From assembly GCA_963402885.1 (NCBI GenBank), contig OY727100.1, forward strand, positions 8,233,501 to 8,297,500: 64,000 bases of DNA, read 5' to 3'. Below the pieces are notes generated by a model, which was given only the letters and a program-made list of their open reading frames with translations, did not search any database and was not told the origin of the DNA. Position 1 is the first letter of the stretch. The number at the start of each line of letters is the position of its first letter. The stretch is from Antedon bifida (lineage: Eukaryota > Echinodermata > Crinoidea > Comatulida > Antedonidae). Shown here in pieces: positions 59,556-64,000 of this stretch. Position numbers and translations under genes: made by a program.

Positions 59556-59804
59556 TTATTGAGTCATCAAGGACTTCTTCAAATAACTACTGTATACTGC
59601 ACTGATTTAATCTATTTTGCTATTTTCAAAATTAATATAGATGTTTGGTTTTCCTTTAGTATATTGATTACCTGCCTATTCCGCTTACGACAGTTTTACT
59701 AACTAGCAGGGGGCTAGCAGGTTAGAGCCCATTGTTTCTCCAAAAGGGCGAAAGACCCGTACTGTACTAGATAAAAAAATATCTTGTTTTTTTTTTTGTA
59801 AAGT
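59556..59804. other. No gene recognised
   Basis: Short spacer of mixed composition. CTAGCAGGGGGCTAGCAGG at 59703 is a small direct repeat. Confidence 0.4.
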
Positions 59805-60192
59805 CTACTTACCATCGATAACAACATTAATTCTCCTGCCACCTTCAATAACATGGGGAGGGTCGTGTAGCGCCCGATCGCCTAGTATACGATTTAAATC
59901 CTCATAAATGGGCGACGTCATACGTCCCTTACCAGAACGGCTGTTCTTGTCTTTCGCGAGCGTGTATTGACACCTCAAATTTTTTAACTTGTTCGTGATC
60001 TGTGTTGTTCGCAACAATGTTTTTATATATTTGAGAATCCTTTCTGTTACCTGCCATCCTTCCCCGTACTTTTTCCTCTCCCCACAACTGAATCACATAT
60101 CTGGTTATTTCATCCATCCACATTTTGATTTTACTACTTCTTCGTTCCACTGTCAAACCACGAGGAAAACACACATGGTACAAAAACAACAC
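59805..60192 (-). pseudogene. Myb/SANT-like (trihelix) DNA-binding domain exon, frameshifted
   Basis: On the minus strand KMWMDEITRYVIQLWGEEKV, RGRMAGNRKDSQIYKNIVAN, then in another frame QITNKLKNLRCQYTLAKDKN, SRSGKGRMTSPIYEDLNRIL, GDRALHDPPHV. This is the Myb/SANT-like domain found in MSANTD, ZSCAN29-type and Harbinger-linked proteins: W at the start, LW in helix 1, IY-x-x-I in helix 2, K-x-K-x-L-x-x-x-Y in helix 3. The two halves are in different frames near 60005 and the linker is short. A good donor (ATGGTAAGT) follows at about 59810. It is a damaged exon, or an assembly indel in a live gene. Confidence 0.6.
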
Positions 60193-61329
60193 AAAAGGTC
60201 AGGACGCGACGGCATCTGTCACAACTGTCAATCAAATAACCGTTATTTCATGTTGCAGCTAAAAATTGCTCAGCAATAACCGGTTAAACAGTGTTCTAAC
60301 ACCGATTTGAATTGGTGTTTTTAACTGGTTATTTTGCGCTGCCTTTTAACCGGTTACGTCGTGGGCTATTTTATCTTCATAAGAGTCGTTTATAGATGCT
60401 TCTGGAACCCCCTTAAAAATTTAATTACAGGTTTGATTTTCTCTCCTTAAATTCTCTAATCCATATCTGAACCTTTCTTTTCAATTTCAATAGTTCTGTT
60501 CACATCTTTGAGATTTAGAGTTTCGACAGACTTAGTTGGGTGTAATCGTTACCAGCGATCGAAGAGGCTTTCATATTCTCTAGCAAATTCTACAAAAGTT
60601 ATTACAACTCTTCTGCTCCCAAAGCAGTAATGATTTTCTGATTCGTCACACACCTTCTCAATGTTGAATTGCCACTTTCTGAATTGAACTTTAATTTCTT
60701 CAGAGTCTCAGTCTGGAATATTTTACTGAATTCAGCGATTATACCAACTTCATTTTCGTGGTGGGCAACAATAAATACCAGTGTACCACATTTTCTCTCT
60801 TATAATCTCTAAATAATCATTGAAACGTTAAAACCTTGCCTTTCCATCAAATACTACTCTCACAGGTGTTGTTTAATAATTAATAAATAAAACGGTATGG
60901 GCCTCTTTGGAATTAAAACTCAACTTTAATATGTAGTTTTTAACCAGCTGCCATTGCACAAAGGCAAGACAAGGTAGCATCTCTTTTGGACAGTCCATTG
61001 TCGACATAAAAATCTATATCTTATAGAAGTTTGCAGCAGCCTCTCCAAATTCGTGTTTGCCACTGCTGCATTGAGGCCAAAGTTATGGACCTTCGTTCAT
61101 TTTTCTAGCTTCTTTCCACCAAAGGAAGCGTAGTCATTGATTTCAGCAAGTTTAAATATTTTTCATTTTACATATTTTTCTTAAAGGAATGATTCTTAAT
61201 TTCTTTAAAGATCATTTCAGCTTCGTTAATCAAACTATGCCCAGTAGGCGTCAATGTATCAATGGAATCTGGTGTCCTGATTGCAGTTTTGAATTGAAAA
61301 TTTAGATACACATTATCCATTTAATTAAT
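60193..61329. other. Degenerate minus-strand coding-like DNA, unassigned
   Basis: AACCGGTTA-type words recur at 60278-60350 (CAATAACCGGTTAAAC, TTTAACCGGTTACG). From 60440 to 61300 the minus strand carries interrupted protein-like text (TLKKLKFNSESGNSTLRRCV; AREYESLFDRW; KVHNFGLNAAVANTNLERLL) that may belong to the P-element-like relic that follows. I could not assign it firmly. Confidence 0.35.
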
Positions 61330-62210
61330 ATAAGCTGTTAAGCTCAGAATTATCTGCGTCGTGTACATGTGATTGATATATGAATACAATGGCCGACCTC
61401 ATCATGTTGCAGAATAGAACAATTCAAAAGATCAACTAGAAATTCACTATCGTCCTGATTTTAGCTACCACCAGTAGATACTGTTTTCAAATATTGTGTT
61501 TTTGCAATTATTTTCAGAGGGAATTTAAACTGTAGTGATTTGGTAAACAGAGATTTTCCAAGCAATCCTGTGTCAATCGGGATGTTAATGGGAACTTCAA
61601 TCTTTGGCTGAGTTTGTGTTGAACTTCTAGTACGAAGGTTGAAGAACTCAACCCGTTTGTATTGGCTTCCATTCTTTTAAGTCTTAATGATCCTACTGTA
61701 TGAACATATTGCAAATGCCTCCAGGAATGATATAGCTTCATTATACTTCTTATTTAATATGCTTAATGCCATTACTAAAGGATGATTGGCCTAAATTGAA
61801 TTAAATCAAACTAACGATTTGCTTGTTGAATAAACAATGCAGTTGTTAAAAATGAATCTTTAGGTAAGTCCTCTTATCATGAAAACCATGTGGGGCTACA
61901 CCAGAGTTACCAGAGAGCGTCGCATTCCAAAGTATCACTTCACTCATCGATTGTATTAAACGCTGAGTGTGATACTCATCTTGTCCAGTGTGAGACAGCA
62001 TATCGGCTCTATGGTGTTGCATTTTGGAAACTTTTACTTCCATTAATTTGAACACCGTGTCTATACCTGGTTCAAATGGGATGTCGTTGCAGCGTTCAAA
62101 TGGATGGAAATGGCAAATGCTTATGCTTATCAATAAGAAGGTTACAACGTGTTGGTCCACATGCAAATTAATTTGTAGTGTGCTCTTTATTGTATCAAGA
62201 TAAACCATTG
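61330..62210 (-). pseudogene. P-element/THAP9-like transposase relic
   Basis: On the minus strand: LSQRLKFPLTSRLTQDCLEN, with the hallmark LTQDCLENL (61551-61580). After a frame change come KSLQFKFPLKIIAKTQYLKT and VSTGGS, then NQDDSEFLVDLLNCSI. This order matches the C-terminal part of P-element/THAP9 transposases (L-T/S-Q-D-x-L-E-x-x-F, then an F-K/R-x-x-L-K block). The upstream open stretch at 61846-62208 (120 codons) may be part of it. Stops and shifts make it inactive. Confidence 0.6.
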
Positions 62211-64000
62211 TGTTTTTCGTCTCTAGTGGGTAAAGTTGCTCTTTGAATATCTAAATTCTTTCCTCTAGTCTTCTCTTCACCAAGATATCAAAATTGACTT
62301 TCTTTGCTTTATTTAACTCAGTTTTGCTTTTTGCTAACATTCTTAAATATTTTGCTAAATCATCTGTGGTAAATTCAGCTTTTTTTTTACCATTTAAAAG
62401 TAGTCAAGCCTTGATGATTTTTTTGATTATTTTTCATTTTGCATTATTTAACTTCTTCATTGAATGTTGCCATGTTTGAAGTTAGCAATAGGTGTGGGTC
62501 ATAAGATTCATTTTTTCTATTTCTATTTCAAAAGATTTTCGATGTTTGGGAAAACTTGATTTCTTGTGCGTCTAATAATACAAAATGAAATGCTTAATTT
62601 GCAAATAGTATCTCGTAGCTATTTCTTTATAAAATAAAAATATGTACGGTAGTAGAATACATACCATCTAAGGTACCTCACTCAAAAGTTGCTTGTAGCT
62701 GTCCTATATATTTGACTGTTATGTCCAAAAAAAAATAAATTTTATATGGTCTTTTCTTTGTGTAGCTGTATGCCGGCGAAAGTTCTGACATCTGAATGCT
62801 ACTCCTACTACAGTAATGAAATGCTATTTATTATAACTTCCATTCCCCTTGAATGTGTCATCCATCGCTATCATCAAGAAATTCATAAAAGCTTCTGAAA
62901 TGATTCTTGGTGTATACTTTCAGTTTTGTTTTGAGTTTAGGGTCTGTAGTTATTATCTTTGAATAGAATACAATCATTTTGCATGTCCAATGTTTTTGTA
63001 GCACTCAACATTGAGATACATCTTCTTCAAGACGGAAGGATTTTCTTTTTGCAGATACTAAAATCCTGTGCACTTTAAAGAACCTGGTGTAGGGTATGTT
63101 AGAGGTTATTCTGGTGTACTGATCCGTCTCTGCACATGTTGTCGTTGTTAACATTGGTGGCAATTCGACACAAAGGGACCCTTAAGTAAAAGTTATATAT
63201 ATATATATGTACTTTAAAATATCCATCCATATCCTAGAGTGTTTTTACACTAGAAAATTCAAATAATTTTGTTTGTTTTTAAATTCCTCGTTGATCTTCT
63301 TAAGTTTGTTAGGGTAAATCATAATATCAGAATCGGACATTATTTGTACAAACATGGAAGTACCACAAGGTATTGTACCGTTTTTGTTCAAAAATTTTTT
63401 CTCCCATCTTTAACGATGAAAATTTAACTACAATAATTTTTGGTAATGGCACATAACAATAAAAAAAAAAATTGATAATGAAATAATAAGACACTTTTTA
63501 ATAGTAATATTCTTAATTTTTAATTAAAATTTTTATGAACTGTAATTTTAAGATTGTATTATTATATTATTCATTGTTGTTATATTATATTTTTATATTT
63601 ATTGTAATAATACTACATTTTTATACTATATTTTTATATCCGTTTTTGTATAAGTAAGCAATGCAATTTCCAGTTTATTTGGACAATAAAAAGTTTTCTG
63701 TATCTCTATCTGTATCTACAGTTACTAGTCCACTGCACTGTATAAAGTGCAATATAAATACTGTGTAAAGTACTTAGAAACGTATGTATGTATTCAGCGA
63801 ATATTATAAGTCAACCAATATTATGAGTATTGTTTCATATAGCAGGTGGTTCACACTAGTCTTATCCTACCAAGTCCATACCTAAGGAATAATTCTGTAG
63901 GTGTGAATATAGGTCTCTATTTTCTAAGCATATCTTAAGTGTCATTGCAATCCTTTGTATTCAAAGTATGAAAATCTTACTTTGTTCATAAGCTTTCAAA
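62211..64000. other. AT-rich flank, no gene recognised
   Basis: No domain or splice-bounded coding block. A short TA run sits at 63197-63211. GGACAATAAAAAGTTTTCTG, TATCTCTATCTGTATC at 63680 is a repeat tail with a CTGTAT/CTATCT microsatellite. Confidence 0.45.

Noticed and set aside
1-64000. CRISPR arrays, operons and ribosome-binding sites
   Set aside because: The tandem repeats lack the repeat-spacer pattern, and intron-bearing genes show eukaryotic nuclear DNA, so bacterial features do not apply.

Overview
The window is animal nuclear DNA: AT-rich, with long introns bounded by GT/AG, polyadenylation signals, and many decayed transposons. The TAGGCCTA and TACTGTA words, the LINE, Penelope and gypsy remnants, and the tRNA-derived SINEs suit a marine deuterostome invertebrate, perhaps an echinoderm. 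That placement is an impression and was not tested. Three protein-coding genes read cleanly. (1) A gamma-tubulin complex component 2 gene (TUBGCP2/GCP2) lies on + at 15553-33499. I rebuilt it as 17 coding exons whose phases all agree, giving 2733 nt and 910 residues. (2) A single-exon BTB-BACK-Kelch gene (KLHL type, 573 residues) lies on - at 39668-41389. (3) A TMEM42-like small membrane protein gene lies on + at 45705-50041, with three coding exons and 176 residues. These encode a microtubule-nucleation subunit, a likely cullin-3 substrate adaptor and an EamA-like membrane protein. Nothing in the sequence ties them into one pathway. || Layout. 0-15.5 kb holds no convincing gene: a LINE reverse transcriptase fragment, two oppositely oriented Penelope-like fragments, small inverted-repeat elements, an isolated CRE plus X-box-like pair at 12.55 kb, a CTAG-rich block, and a tract of CTCGTACCC words. 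15.5-33.5 kb is GCP2. Its 4.7 kb intron 10 is filled by a dead Tc1-like transposase, a gypsy gag relic and an internally deleted LINE. Its introns 14 and 15 are almost wholly minisatellite. 33.5-39.3 kb holds MITE-type and foldback elements. 39.3-41.4 kb is the KLHL gene, whose 3' flank is an inverted-repeat element carrying a tRNA-like core. 42-44.1 kb holds a LINE C-terminal fragment and a duplicated block with two tRNA-Val(AAC)-like genes. 45.7-50 kb is the TMEM42-like gene, with two large foldback elements in intron 1. 51.4-64 kb is repeat-dominated: MADF and Myb/SANT-like gene fragments, gypsy protease/integrase and reverse transcriptase pieces, a LINE C-terminus, a 4.2 kb satellite array with higher-order structure, and a P-element/THAP9-like relic. 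|| The most striking observation is that the 18-bp minisatellite in GCP2 intron 14 is phased on, and starts at, the 5' splice site of exon 14. Its repeat unit is the splice donor itself, copied about 44 times. I ran no database search; family names rest on motifs I could read.
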